A DNA stretch of 64,000 nt, taken from NCBI GenBank assembly GCA_038327655.1, contig JBBQLG010000009.1, forward strand, positions 1 through 64,000. Direction: 5' to 3'. The DNA is from JBBQLG01 sp038327655. Lineage in GTDB: Bacteria > Bacteroidota > Bacteroidia > Cytophagales > Spirosomataceae. Shown here one piece after another: positions 9,122 through 18,178 of this stretch. Made by a program: the position numbers and the translations under genes. The notes beneath the pieces are model-generated. The model had not been told where the DNA came from. It saw only the letters and a list, made by a program, of their open reading frames with translations, and did no database searches. Each line of letters starts with the position of its first letter. Positions within the stretch are counted from its first letter, which is position 1.

Positions 9122-9814
9122 CTACTTATGCTGTTTTAGTAACCAGTCATAAAGTTTTCGGTCTTCGTAAAGGTATTGGATACCATGTCCTTCGCCTTCC
9201 ATCCGGGTAAACTTTATCATTCCATCACAAGCCTGTAGACGTTTTACCAGATTCACAGTCTCCCTAACTGGAACAGCAGCATCGGCGGTGCCGTGAAACG
9301 TCCAGACAGGAATATGGCGAATGCGGCAAATCTGAGTGGAATCGTCGCAACCTCCACAAAGGGGAAGAATAGCGGCAAAGGTGTTGGGATAAGCCACCGC
9401 CGTTTGCCAGGTGCCATATCCACCCATACTGATCCCAGTTAAGTAAACCCGATTACGATCAATCCGGTACCGGTTAGTGACATCGCTATAAAGAGAATCG
9501 AACCAGTTCTCACTTGACCAGTATTTTCCCTCCGGGCACTGAGGAGCCACCATAACAAAGTCGAAATCCTGCCCTTGTTTGACTAAGTATGGCAGGCCAT
9601 AGATGTCAAGTTTTGCGAGATTATTCCCCCGCTGTGACCCACCATGCAGATAAATTACCAGTGGATATACTTTAGCTGAATCACTATAATCTTTCGGTAA
9701 GTATAACTGGTAAGCATATTTGGCTTTAGGCTTCGCCGATACCTGTGCTAAAACTGGCTGAAAAACATTTAGTCCCAGAAAACTGACGAGTAAGCAGAGT
9801 AAAACTGAGCGCAT
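9122..9814 (-). CDS. Secreted alpha/beta-hydrolase (PHB depolymerase/carboxylesterase-like)
   Basis: A 230-residue exported serine esterase. A signal peptide (about 1-23, ending VLAQ) is followed by a compact alpha/beta-hydrolase domain with the oxyanion LHGGSQRG segment (56-63), nucleophile elbow GISMGG (Ser129), an acid in HGTADAAVP (Asp178) and EGEGHG (His210). An earlier in-frame start exists inside the MBOAT gene, but only the ATG at 9814 gives a signal peptide. The start lies 8 bases after the MBOAT stop. The gene is bracketed by 52-bp direct repeats of the MBOAT 3' end and is AT-richer than its neighbours, pointing to insertion. Possible role: trimming acyl groups from an exported polymer that the MBOAT enzyme acylates (inference). 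Confidence 0.85.
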   Translation of the reverse strand: MRSVLLCLLVSFLGLNVFQPVLAQVSAKPKAKYAYQLYLPKDYSDSAKVYPLVIYLHGGSQRGNNLAKLDIYGLPYLVKQGQDFDFVMVAPQCPEGKYWSSENWFDSLYSDVTNRYRIDRNRVYLTGISMGGYGTWQTAVAYPNTFAAILPLCGGCDDSTQICRIRHIPVWTFHGTADAAVPVRETVNLVKRLQACDGMIKFTRMEGEGHGIQYLYEDRKLYDWLLKQHK

Positions 9815-9822
9815 AGTTTTTG

Positions 9823-11340
9823 TCAGAACTGAAAGTAGATGAACTGGTTGGAGGTGAAGACACCGAAGAAATAGATGAGCACGGCCAGCGCAACAAGGAG
9901 CGCGTAAAACCGGGGCGTGTTGCGCGTCGGGATCGTCAGGTAGAAATATTCCTTCACCAGCAACACCCCGATCAGCCCGATGCTGAACCACATCTCATTA
10001 GTATTCAACGGGGTACTGATGGCATCAGTAAACGAAAGCGTGGCAATGCGGTGCAGAATCAGCAGGGCATCGTGGACACTGACAGCCCGGAAAAACACCC
10101 ACGTCAGCATGATGAGCACGAACGTAATCAGGACGTTGGTGATGGTGCGGAACAACGTAGCCGGACGATCTTTCAACGGCACGAAGCCCGGCCAGGTCAG
10201 GCCCAATTTAGCCAGCCCTTTGTCGCGCAGGACGGCCAGAATCTGATACGCGCCGTTCAGTCCGCCCCAGATGATGTACGTCCAGTTGGCCCCGTGCCAG
10301 AGACCGGAAGCCAGAAAGACGATGAACAGGTTCAGGTACTGCCGGTACTCCCCCCGACGGCTCCCCCCGAGCGGAATGTAGAGGTAATCGCGGAACCAGG
10401 TGGAGAGCGAAATGTGCCAGCGTCGCCAGAATTCCGAGATGGATTGGGCAAAATACGGTGCCCGGAAGTTTTCCATTAAGTTAAACCCCATCACGCGGGC
10501 TGCTCCGATGGCGATGTCGGAATACCCCGAAAAGTCGCAGTAGATCTGGAAGGTGAAGAAAAACGTGGCCACGAGCAGCGTGAGGCCATTGTGCTGTTCG
10601 GGGTGGTTATACGAATGCCCGACCACCATCGCCAGCCGGTCGGCAATGACCACTTTCTTGAAAAACCCGAACGCCATCTGCATCAGTCCGGCTTTCACAT
10701 TCTCGAAATCGTATTTGAAGTATTGGTGAAACTGCGGCAGTACGTTCTGTGGCCGTTCAATCGGCCCCGCCACCAACTGCGGATAAAACATCACGTAAAG
10801 GGCGTACAGGCCGAAGTGGCGCTCGGCCTTCTGATTGCCCCGGTACACCTCAATGGTATAACTCATGGCCTGAAACGTGTGGAACGACAGACCAATGGGC
10901 AGGATATTGACAACGCCGTCTTTGAACGACGTGACATCGCTCTGGCCAAAGAAAATCAGCACGTTCACGAACACCCGGTCGGAAAGGATGGTCAGCGTAT
11001 CGGCCAGATGCGGCAGGCCCAGAAAGTCGAACAGGCCCGCAATGTTTTCGGTAAAGAAACCGAGGTATTTAAAGAACGCCAGAATACCGAGGTTGGAGAT
11101 CAGCGAAACGATCAGCAGCCACCGCCGGGCAGGCCCCTGTGATTTCTCGATCCAGATACCGGCTATGTAGTCGATTATGATAGTCAGCCCCAGAATCAGG
11201 ATGTAGGCGGGCTTGAAAACCATGTAAAAGTACAGGCTTGCCAGCAACAACAGCCGCCACCGTCCCGCCCAGCCCAAACTGTAGTAAGCCAGCGTGACGG
11301 CTACGAAATAAAGCAGGAATTGGAGGGAATTAAAAAGCAT
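9823..11340 (-). CDS. MBOAT family O-acyltransferase (AlgI-like)
   Basis: A 505-residue polytopic membrane-bound O-acyltransferase related to AlgI/DltB/PatA, which moves acyl groups (often acetyl) across the inner membrane for attachment to exported polysaccharide. Family marks are the RPQNVLPQF segment after PQLVAGPIE (about 190-205), EFWRRWHISLSTWFRDYLYIPLGG (about 304-327) and GLWHGANWTYIIWGG near 345-360 with the invariant His. Some ten hydrophobic helices are visible. It belongs to a leftward cluster of sugar-polymer genes. Its last 16 codons plus stop are duplicated beyond the following esterase gene. No AlgJ/AlgX-like SGNH partner is adjacent. Confidence 0.92.
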   Translation of the reverse strand: MLFNSLQFLLYFVAVTLAYYSLGWAGRWRLLLLASLYFYMVFKPAYILILGLTIIIDYIAGIWIEKSQGPARRWLLIVSLISNLGILAFFKYLGFFTENIAGLFDFLGLPHLADTLTILSDRVFVNVLIFFGQSDVTSFKDGVVNILPIGLSFHTFQAMSYTIEVYRGNQKAERHFGLYALYVMFYPQLVAGPIERPQNVLPQFHQYFKYDFENVKAGLMQMAFGFFKKVVIADRLAMVVGHSYNHPEQHNGLTLLVATFFFTFQIYCDFSGYSDIAIGAARVMGFNLMENFRAPYFAQSISEFWRRWHISLSTWFRDYLYIPLGGSRRGEYRQYLNLFIVFLASGLWHGANWTYIIWGGLNGAYQILAVLRDKGLAKLGLTWPGFVPLKDRPATLFRTITNVLITFVLIMLTWVFFRAVSVHDALLILHRIATLSFTDAISTPLNTNEMWFSIGLIGVLLVKEYFYLTIPTRNTPRFYALLVALAVLIYFFGVFTSNQFIYFQF

Positions 11341-11531
11341 CGGAACGGGTGGTACGAGTAAAGCCCTAATCGAGAAAAAGGTATTTCAGACCGGTTGACG
11401 CATCCCGACAGCAGGCAGAAAAGAAACGCCGTACAGATCGCCGGGCCGAAATTTGTCGGAGGCAAACGGATGATCGGTCGGCGGTTGGTCCCGAAACAGG
11501 CCAGACCGCTTTACCCGGGCGTTGATCCGAA

Positions 11532-13217
11532 TTATTTTACATCCGCAAACTGCCCGGAGAACTGCGCCACGCCCTTGCCGCCCTCCGTCCGGAATATCCC
11601 CAGTCGATAGCGGCCGGGCTGAATCATCTGAACGGGCATCTCAGCCACAAAACCCGGCGGTCGGGCAAACGGATTGCGACCCAGAGACCAGGGTTGCCGG
11701 GCCGACATAACGTACGTGTAGGCGTCGGATTTAAAAACGAGGTACGTTTCCCGGTCCCGGTCCACCTGGTAGGCAGGGTCGTCGCTCCGAACGGTGATGT
11801 ACTCAGGCGTGGTGGCAACGGTCATCGGCGGGGCATTAAGGGTATCCCGCACCGGGCCAAGCAGTTGGGTTTCGCCGTCCGCCAATACCGGTTGGGGCAG
11901 CGAATACCACCCCCGACGCTCCATATCAATCGTCAGTTTTTCGATGTACACGGCCAGCGCGGAGTTTCGGGTACCACCCAGCCCGACCCGGCTATACCGC
12001 TGGTCAAACGTCAGGCCCTGCATGTGATGCCGCCGGTCGATGGCTTCGGGTACGTAGGTAATGTACGAAATGATGCCGATGCCGGTAAACAGCAACCAGG
12101 CCACGGGCAGGAACCGCATCCGGTTTGTTTCCGATAACAGGCGGAGGAGGACTAAGTAAGCAACCACCCACAGGATTAGAATGTAGGTACGGTAGGTGCT
12201 CCATAACACCAGCATGAAGCCAAATCGAATCCGAAAAATGGCGATCAGCAGCGTATTGGCCAGCAGAAACGACACGCACCCCACCATAAATGCATCGTAA
12301 TGGGGCAGCCCAGAACGGCGTTCCGTCAGCGAGCGGAACAGCATTCGCAGCAACCAGCCCGTCAGAAAGCTAAGCACGACGATGCCCCCCACCAGTGGCA
12401 GCCAGGTCCGGTTCTGAAGGGGCATAGCGGGCAGCAGGTCGAGCAGGCTGCCCGCGTAAACCAGCAGTCCGCGGATGGTCTCCAAGGGGTGCGTCGCCAC
12501 AAAAGCAAACCCTTCGGTATTGCCCTGTTGTACCGAGTAACCATAAAAATAGCCCCAGATTGCCGATGCCCCCACGCAGACCCACACGCCCAATCGTCCC
12601 CATTGCCGCTGACACAGCAGCACAATTGCCCCGGCGGGCCACACCAGCAACCCGTTGCCCATGCTGAAGGTACTGAACACCCCCAAGCAGGTGGCCCCAA
12701 TAAAGCTTCGTTCGGTATTGCCGGCCAGCCAGTACAACGTGACCAGAATGAGCATGATGATGGCCAAATACTGCAACGTATACAGCGCGGTTAACGACAG
12801 CAGGTAATTCTGGGCAATAAATAATATCGGCGGCACGGGCAGCAGGTACACCGCAGGCAGTTTTTGCCGACGCAGGGTGCGGTAGAAGAGGTACAGAACG
12901 ACCAGCATGCCGAGGTTTCCCCAAACCATCAGTCCGTTGAAGTTAATCCCGCCAGTCAGCAGATACTGCCCGTAAACCACTAAGCGCTGATACAGCAGCC
13001 GATGCTCGTTGTTGGGACGGAGCAACGCGTCGATGCGTTCACGCCAGGTGGTTGCATCAACAAAATGGGTAAGAAAAAACGGTATGTTTTCGTACTCGTC
13101 AAACCAGAGAATGTTGAACTGTAACGAAAAAAAATAATAGCCAAACGCCAGCAGAGGCAGCAGCAGCAGTAAACCCGTAACGACCGGACGAGCCAGCCAG
13201 TGATAAAAACGTATCAT
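11532..13217 (-). CDS. Polytopic membrane protein, GT-C glycosyltransferase-like
   Basis: A 561-residue protein with an N-terminal helix, a periplasmic loop starting ILWFDEYENIPFF (about 36-48), about ten further helices, and a soluble C-terminal domain from about residue 410. The acidic FDEYEN loop after the first helix resembles the position of the catalytic acidic residue in GT-C enzymes such as ArnT/PMT, but no named family was recognised. It is followed 191 bases later by the MBOAT gene and preceded by a GT2 gene. Cluster context suggests assembly or decoration of a surface glycan. Specific function unknown. Confidence 0.7.
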   Translation of the reverse strand: MIRFYHWLARPVVTGLLLLLPLLAFGYYFFSLQFNILWFDEYENIPFFLTHFVDATTWRERIDALLRPNNEHRLLYQRLVVYGQYLLTGGINFNGLMVWGNLGMLVVLYLFYRTLRRQKLPAVYLLPVPPILFIAQNYLLSLTALYTLQYLAIIMLILVTLYWLAGNTERSFIGATCLGVFSTFSMGNGLLVWPAGAIVLLCQRQWGRLGVWVCVGASAIWGYFYGYSVQQGNTEGFAFVATHPLETIRGLLVYAGSLLDLLPAMPLQNRTWLPLVGGIVVLSFLTGWLLRMLFRSLTERRSGLPHYDAFMVGCVSFLLANTLLIAIFRIRFGFMLVLWSTYRTYILILWVVAYLVLLRLLSETNRMRFLPVAWLLFTGIGIISYITYVPEAIDRRHHMQGLTFDQRYSRVGLGGTRNSALAVYIEKLTIDMERRGWYSLPQPVLADGETQLLGPVRDTLNAPPMTVATTPEYITVRSDDPAYQVDRDRETYLVFKSDAYTYVMSARQPWSLGRNPFARPPGFVAEMPVQMIQPGRYRLGIFRTEGGKGVAQFSGQFADVK

Positions 13218-13364
13218 GCAGTATGCGTCGAAGACTAAAGTACAGGTGGGTAGTTGGGGTGTACCACCGAAGATTGACAGAAAATATCCCTCAACCGGCG
13301 GCTCTGTAAGGCGATACCAACCGGTTTCGGGGGCGAAATTACGCCTTTTAGCGTTCGGGCCACA

Positions 13365-14108
13365 TCAGCCCTTGGTTCGGTAGGTTCGGTAAATGCGGTA
13401 CAGTTCCCACCAGAGTTTAAGAAAATACGTCGACGAAATGCGCGAATCGCTCTGCTCAACCCATTGTTTGAGGGGCACTTCGGCTACCCGACCACCGAGG
13501 AGATCGGCCCGGCCATATTGCCGGATGAGCCGGGCCAGCAGTTCAACGTCGAACAGCCACGGACTGATAAAGACGTCGGCAAAAAGACCAGCCACCACCG
13601 ACCGGCGGAACAGTTTGGCCCCGCACTGCGTATCGTACACCGGCAGCCGGATAATGTTGGTAATGCAGGTGGCAATCACCCGCCCCACGTAATGCCGGAA
13701 GGGACTGCGCCGGATATCGGTCCCCAGGTACTTGATCCGTGACCCCATGACCATCACGCGGTTGGGGTACTCGTCCAACTGCTGCTGCAGGTCGTTGATG
13801 GCGGGCAGCGGAGTGGCTAAGTCAGCGTCGAAATAACCTAAATAATCAACCGGCCGGTCGCACATCAGCAGCATTCCCGCCCGAACGGCCCCGGCTTTCC
13901 CGACGTTTTGGGCCAGCATCAGGCTCTCGTTCTGGCGCGGGTTCTGGTGGGTCAGGCGTTGCAGCACCTCCGCCGTCGCATCGGTACTACCGTCGTTCAC
14001 GAAGCAGAATGTTACCTCCGGGTGTTGATGCTGATAGAGCAGAAACGTTTCGACGGGCAACCGATTGGCTTCGTTGTAGCAGGGAATAATAATACAGACG
14101 CTTGACAT
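13365..14108 (-). CDS. GT2 family glycosyltransferase (polyprenyl-phosphate sugar transferase-like)
   Basis: A 247-residue cytosolic GT-A enzyme like ALG5/DPM1, which loads a nucleotide sugar onto a polyprenyl phosphate. Visible marks: IIPCYNEANRLP (7-18), FVNDGSTD (36-43), NVGKAGAVRAGM (68-79), the metal-binding DAD at 94-96 and a DTQCGAKLFRR segment near 162-172. No membrane helices follow, so it is the short soluble form. It starts 8 bases after the stop of the gene before it and is clearly in an operon with the two large membrane proteins. Such enzymes supply donor lipids to GT-C transferases like those beside it. Confidence 0.9.
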   Translation of the reverse strand: MSSVCIIIPCYNEANRLPVETFLLYQHQHPEVTFCFVNDGSTDATAEVLQRLTHQNPRQNESLMLAQNVGKAGAVRAGMLLMCDRPVDYLGYFDADLATPLPAINDLQQQLDEYPNRVMVMGSRIKYLGTDIRRSPFRHYVGRVIATCITNIIRLPVYDTQCGAKLFRRSVVAGLFADVFISPWLFDVELLARLIRQYGRADLLGGRVAEVPLKQWVEQSDSRISSTYFLKLWWELYRIYRTYRTKG

Positions 14109-14116
14109 ACAACGGG

Positions 14117-15544
14117 TTATTGTTTAGTAAGAGCAGCCGGTTCCAGCACAATCCGCTTGTGCCCGTAGAAGTCGGCCTGACAACGATTCCAGAGAAAGTC
14201 GGGGTTTTCGCGGATATCCTCCACAAACAGCGTGGGTGGATGGACCGGCAGGGGCCGCAGCCGGAGCGTATCGGCAGCAGAGAGCAACTGTTGATGCCGC
14301 TCGGTCATGGCCGCATCGTAACGGGCGGCATCGCCCCGAAGCCAGTCGGCGTACATACCCCGCAGCGACGCACTGCCCCAGCAACCATAACCCACCCACA
14401 AACCGGCAGCCAGCACTGCCCAGCCCGGCAGGGGCAGCTCCGTTCGGGGTAGCCAGCCCTGCCGCATGCTCCAGCCGACAACAACCGTGAGGGTATAAAA
14501 CCAGCCCACCAGAAAGAAACCATATACGACGTTCGTGACCCGATAAACCGGCGGAATACCGATGCCGTAGTATGATGGAAAAATCATGGCGGCCAGCAGA
14601 CCAACATACACAACGCCCGCCAGCCAGACCGGTACCGCAAACAGTACCCGCGTCGGATTCCCGGTACGCATGAACCGAACCGCCAGCGGCAGGGCCAGCA
14701 GCGAGACCGGTAACACGGGCGTCGTCAGCAGCCAGTTCAGGACCAGTCTGGCCAGAAACGTAAACGCCGACACGAACGAGAACCCGATATTACCGCCCAG
14801 TTTGTTGCCCCCCAGCCGAATGGCGTTGCCCGGTGCCCGCAGTACCAACCAGGCCGACACCAGCGCGACGACCAGCAGAAACGCCAGCCGGGCATCGAAC
14901 TGACGCCGAAAAAGCAGGCGATAGCCCAGTAAAGTACTCAGCAGCAAAATCAGAAAAATAAGGTTTGTTTCGCTCGAACCGACAATGGCAAAGACCAGAA
15001 AACCCGCCCAAATGGCTGTTAACGGTTGCATACTGCCCGGACGAACCCGATACCAGCGCAGCAATACCGCCAGCAGGTAAAAGGTTAGGGCCGTGGGAAT
15101 GGTGTAGGAGGCAACAGCCGCCGTCCAGAAAAACGCTTCTACCGTGCTGCGCAGGGCCAGTATAAACAGCGTAAAGAGTGTGGCGGTCACCACAAGTTTG
15201 GTACGGACCGGTTCGTGCCGCAACAGTTCGCTTACGAATGCGTAGGCACCGGCCACCCAGCCAATCGTCGTCAGGGCCGGAATAATCCGAAACCCGTCGT
15301 ACCAGCCCAGCACCAGCGGATTGCCGTGTACCAGAAAGTTGGAGAAATAACGACCCGTCCAGCCATCGTAATAAAAACGCTGTGCCTGCCAGAAGCCAAA
15401 TCGGGTAGCGGTATCGGCGAAGCAGTAATCGTCGGCCGCCGAGGGGTGATTGTGAAAAGAGAGCACCAGCAGGGGCAGGATTGCCACTAAAAACAGCCCC
15501 AGGGTAATCCAGCTAGTTATTGTTTCGGTATACGAACGGTTCAT
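14117..15544 (-). CDS. Polytopic membrane protein, DUF6056-like
   Basis: A 475-residue protein with an N-terminal helix, a loop containing AADDYCFAD (about 36-44), roughly ten further helices and a C-terminal soluble tail. The ADDYCF loop after helix 1 is the mark I associate with DUF6056, which groups with GT-C type glycosyltransferases; the assignment is from memory. It lies 8 bases upstream of the GT2 gene and 9 bases downstream of the EamA-type transporter, so the three are probably one transcript. Confidence 0.7.
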   Translation of the reverse strand: MNRSYTETITSWITLGLFLVAILPLLVLSFHNHPSAADDYCFADTATRFGFWQAQRFYYDGWTGRYFSNFLVHGNPLVLGWYDGFRIIPALTTIGWVAGAYAFVSELLRHEPVRTKLVVTATLFTLFILALRSTVEAFFWTAAVASYTIPTALTFYLLAVLLRWYRVRPGSMQPLTAIWAGFLVFAIVGSSETNLIFLILLLSTLLGYRLLFRRQFDARLAFLLVVALVSAWLVLRAPGNAIRLGGNKLGGNIGFSFVSAFTFLARLVLNWLLTTPVLPVSLLALPLAVRFMRTGNPTRVLFAVPVWLAGVVYVGLLAAMIFPSYYGIGIPPVYRVTNVVYGFFLVGWFYTLTVVVGWSMRQGWLPRTELPLPGWAVLAAGLWVGYGCWGSASLRGMYADWLRGDAARYDAAMTERHQQLLSAADTLRLRPLPVHPPTLFVEDIRENPDFLWNRCQADFYGHKRIVLEPAALTKQ

Positions 15545-15553
15545 CCAATTAAG

Positions 15554-16495
15554 TTAAGGCAGCGGGTCGACGGCCGGAACCGACGATTGTCGTTGTCGGC
15601 GCGTCAACAGTGGGTAAGCCAGCACAGCCGCCAGAATAACGACGGTGCCGATGTAAAAGCCCGGTGTCATCCGTTCGCTGTCGCCAAACACCAGATAGGC
15701 CAGCCCAATCCCATACACGGGTTCGAGGTTGACGGTCAGGTTGGCCGCAAACGCCGAGAATTTACGCAGCAGCCGCACCGCTGCCGTGTAGGCGTACACT
15801 GTGCAAATAAAGGCCAATACCGCCAGCCACAGCCATTGCCAACCCATCGGCACGAATGCATCGAGCCGGACGGGAGCATTGGCGAGGGCCAAATATCCGG
15901 CTAAAAATCCCAGCGACCCAACAAACGCCCCGACCATTTCATAAAACGAGATCACCAGCGCATCGTAGCGGTGGGTAAAGCGGCTATTCAGGATGGTAAA
16001 AACCGACGACAGCATGGCCGAAAACACCGCCATCGCCAGCCCCGCCCCCCGGTTAAACTCGAACCGAAAAATAACGTACAGCCCCGCCAGCACGACAACG
16101 CCGAGCAGCACTTCCACGGGCCGCACCCGCCGACGCAGCATCAATGGTTCCAGCACACTCGTCCACAGTGTACTCGTGGCTAACCCGGCCAGGCACACCG
16201 ATGCATTGGCCAGCCGGGCGGCCCCAAAAAACGTAGCCCAGTGGAGAGCAATCAGCCCGCCGGTGAGCAGCAGCGGCCACCGCTCCGATCGCGTCAACGC
16301 CCGCACCTGCGCCCAGGTAGCCCCGCCCCGACTGGCCAGCACTATGCCCATACCGCCAGCGGCCAGCACCGTCCGCCAGACCACTATGGCCGGGGCCGAC
16401 AGCGGCTCCAGCAACAGCCCCAGAATAGCAGTAAAGCCCCAGATGAGGACAATGAAATGCAGGTGAAAATAATCGGCAAAGGAAGGCTTGGTCAA
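15554..16495 (-). CDS. EamA/DMT superfamily transporter
   Basis: A 313-residue inner-membrane protein with about ten helices arranged as two EamA repeats (about 10-145 and 155-295), typical of drug/metabolite exporters such as RhaT/YdcZ types. The repeat ends carry the usual EPL (residues about 116-118) and LEPVYGIGLAYLVFGD (about 253-268) motifs. The initiation codon is TTG: no in-frame ATG or GTG exists between it and the upstream stop. This places the start immediately beside the repeat at 16501. It is the first gene of the leftward glycan operon. Substrate unknown. Confidence 0.88.
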   Translation of the reverse strand: MTKPSFADYFHLHFIVLIWGFTAILGLLLEPLSAPAIVVWRTVLAAGGMGIVLASRGGATWAQVRALTRSERWPLLLTGGLIALHWATFFGAARLANASVCLAGLATSTLWTSVLEPLMLRRRVRPVEVLLGVVVLAGLYVIFRFEFNRGAGLAMAVFSAMLSSVFTILNSRFTHRYDALVISFYEMVGAFVGSLGFLAGYLALANAPVRLDAFVPMGWQWLWLAVLAFICTVYAYTAAVRLLRKFSAFAANLTVNLEPVYGIGLAYLVFGDSERMTPGFYIGTVVILAAVLAYPLLTRRQRQSSVPAVDPLP

Positions 16496-16500
16496 AATGG

Positions 16501-16534
16501 TTTGTGGTTTATAGTTCGTAGTTCGTAGTTAACC
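16501..16534 (-). repeat. ACAAACTAC-type intergenic repeat, copy 2 (inverted)
   Basis: Read on the minus strand this is AACTACGAACTATAAACCAC-like sequence. It is a variant of the runs at 5966 and 17071 and inverted relative to both. Together with the copy at 17071-17100 it brackets the orphan membrane-protein gene at 16580-16999. Confidence 0.55.
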
Positions 16535-16579
16535 ACCGAACTTGTACCCTTATAGGCTGTTCATGAATCAGTTAACCCC

Positions 16580-16999
16580 CTAAAACGTCAGCCATACGAC
16601 TCTGCGGAGATCAACAATTAAACCTGTATATACCACAAGTGCAACAGAGATGTACACCAACAGATATAATACAAGAGACACTAAAAAAACAGTACAAATT
16701 TTACCGAAGTAACTTGTGTCCGACTCATCAAACTGCCGAACGAGCAACACATTTATAACAGATACAATTGCGCCTACTAATATGGCCCACAATACCTGCC
16801 AACCAATAAGCTCATAAATGGATTTCATTCTTCTACCGGTACCACCTTCATCTGCACCTGCACTGCCCACTAAGAATATTAAATTTGAAAAAGTAAGTCC
16901 TACCACATTTACTATTAATAGGACAACCCATAAAAAGATGTCTTTTAAGGATAAGGCAGTTACTGATGTTAGAAACCGTCTAATCAGCACTCGTTTCAT
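16580..16999 (-). CDS. Hypothetical four-helix membrane protein
   Basis: A 139-residue protein with four hydrophobic stretches (about 20-46, 68-86, 101-118 and 120-134) separated by short charged loops. No family was recognised. It is clearly AT-richer than its neighbours and lies alone between two inverted copies of a short intergenic repeat, in a gap otherwise separating the glycan operon from lptG. That suggests a recent arrival. The promoter was not identified. Confidence 0.6.
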   Translation of the reverse strand: MKRVLIRRFLTSVTALSLKDIFLWVVLLIVNVVGLTFSNLIFLVGSAGADEGGTGRRMKSIYELIGWQVLWAILVGAIVSVINVLLVRQFDESDTSYFGKICTVFLVSLVLYLLVYISVALVVYTGLIVDLRRVVWLTF

Positions 17000-17070
17000 T
17001 GATTCCTGTTGAAGTTAGGGTGTGTGTTCTCACAACACAAGATCGTATCGGCATGTCAGTCGGCAGAACT

Positions 17071-17100
17071 CAACTACAAACTACAAACCACGAACTAACC
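17071..17100 (+). repeat. ACAAACTAC-type intergenic repeat, copy 3
   Basis: CAACTACAAACTACAAACC followed by ACGAACTAACC, directly next to the end of the LptF/G gene. It is inverted relative to the copy at 16501-16534. Confidence 0.55.
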
Positions 17101-17101
17101 C

Positions 17102-18178
17102 TTACCTCGGCACAGTGTGGTATAGCACTAACCCAATTCCGGTGAACACGATGTTGGGCAGCCAGACGGCTAATAACGGGTCGAGAAAGCCCTTTTCGGC
17201 GATGCCTTTGGCGAGCAGAAAAAAGAGCAGGTACGTGAAGGCCAGCAGAAAACCCAGGGCCAACTGCCACCCTACCCCCCGCCGACTCTTACGGGCTGAC
17301 ATAATCACGCCAATCACGGTTAGAATCAGGATGGCAAACGGGCGGGTCGAACGGGCGTACTTTTCCAGCAGGTAGGTTTCAACGCCATCGGCTCCCCGGC
17401 TTTGCAGCAAGGTGATGTAGGCGTTGAGTTCGGGCAGGGTGAAAGTCTCAAAAAGCTGGTAGTCCGTCCCGAAGTCCGAGGGTTTCAGGTTCAGCGTCGT
17501 GTCGATGCGGGCACCCGGCGTGAGCGTTTCTTTTTGCCCGTCGATGAGCCGGATTTTGTAGTCGTACACCGCCCATTTGTGCCGCGTCGAATCCCACTCG
17601 ATGCGTTCGGCGGAGAGTTTCCTCTTCAGCTCATTGTCCTTGATCTTTTCGAGGGTGAACTTATAGCCCGTATTCGTCAGGTTGTTATAACTCTCCAGAT
17701 ACGCATACACGTCCGGCGCAATTTTGATGTGGACGTTGCGGCCGTTGAAAGTGTACTGCCCTTTTACGTACTTCAGTTCAAACGCAATCCGGCTTTTATT
17801 AGCCGTGGGAATCAGGTAATTGACCAAAAAGTAGGTCAGCACGGCCAGTATCGATGCTCCGATCAGGTAGGGGCGCAGCAGCCGGATAAAACTGATACCA
17901 CTGCTGAACATCGCGATCAGTTCGGTACGGGCGGCCAACCGGGAGGTCAGAAAGATGGCCGCGATAAAGACCATCAGCGGGCTGATGTAGTTGGCCCAGT
18001 ACGGAATAAAGTTCAGGTAGTAATCGCCCAAAATGGCCTTCATCGGGGCCTTGTGCTCGTTGAAATTGTCGAGTTTCTCGGTGTAGTCGATCATGACCAC
18101 GATCAGCACAATCACCGCCACCACAAAGAGGTAGGTCGTCAGAAAACGCTTGAGAATATACCAGTCGAGGAGTTTCAT
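17102..18178 (-). CDS. LptF/LptG family lipopolysaccharide transport permease
   Basis: A 358-residue YjgP/YjgQ permease, a membrane subunit of the LptB2FG transporter that extracts LPS from the inner membrane. Three N-terminal helices (about 12-110), a periplasmic beta-jellyroll (about 130-265) and three C-terminal helices (about 275-350) are in the family order. The start ILKRFLTTYLFVV is typical. The second LptF/G subunit and LptB are not here. Its ATG overlaps the stop of the MntR/DtxR gene by one base (TAATG), implying translational coupling with an unrelated metal regulator. Confidence 0.9.
   Translation of the reverse strand: MKLLDWYILKRFLTTYLFVVAVIVLIVVMIDYTEKLDNFNEHKAPMKAILGDYYLNFIPYWANYISPLMVFIAAIFLTSRLAARTELIAMFSSGISFIRLLRPYLIGASILAVLTYFLVNYLIPTANKSRIAFELKYVKGQYTFNGRNVHIKIAPDVYAYLESYNNLTNTGYKFTLEKIKDNELKRKLSAERIEWDSTRHKWAVYDYKIRLIDGQKETLTPGARIDTTLNLKPSDFGTDYQLFETFTLPELNAYITLLQSRGADGVETYLLEKYARSTRPFAILILTVIGVIMSARKSRRGVGWQLALGFLLAFTYLLFFLLAKGIAEKGFLDPLLAVWLPNIVFTGIGLVLYHTVPR

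Noticed and set aside
9815..9991. An N-terminal extension of the esterase reading frame into the MBOAT gene.
   Set aside because: It overlaps MBOAT coding sequence, lacks a signal peptide at its start, and the internal ATG at 9814 begins with a clear one.
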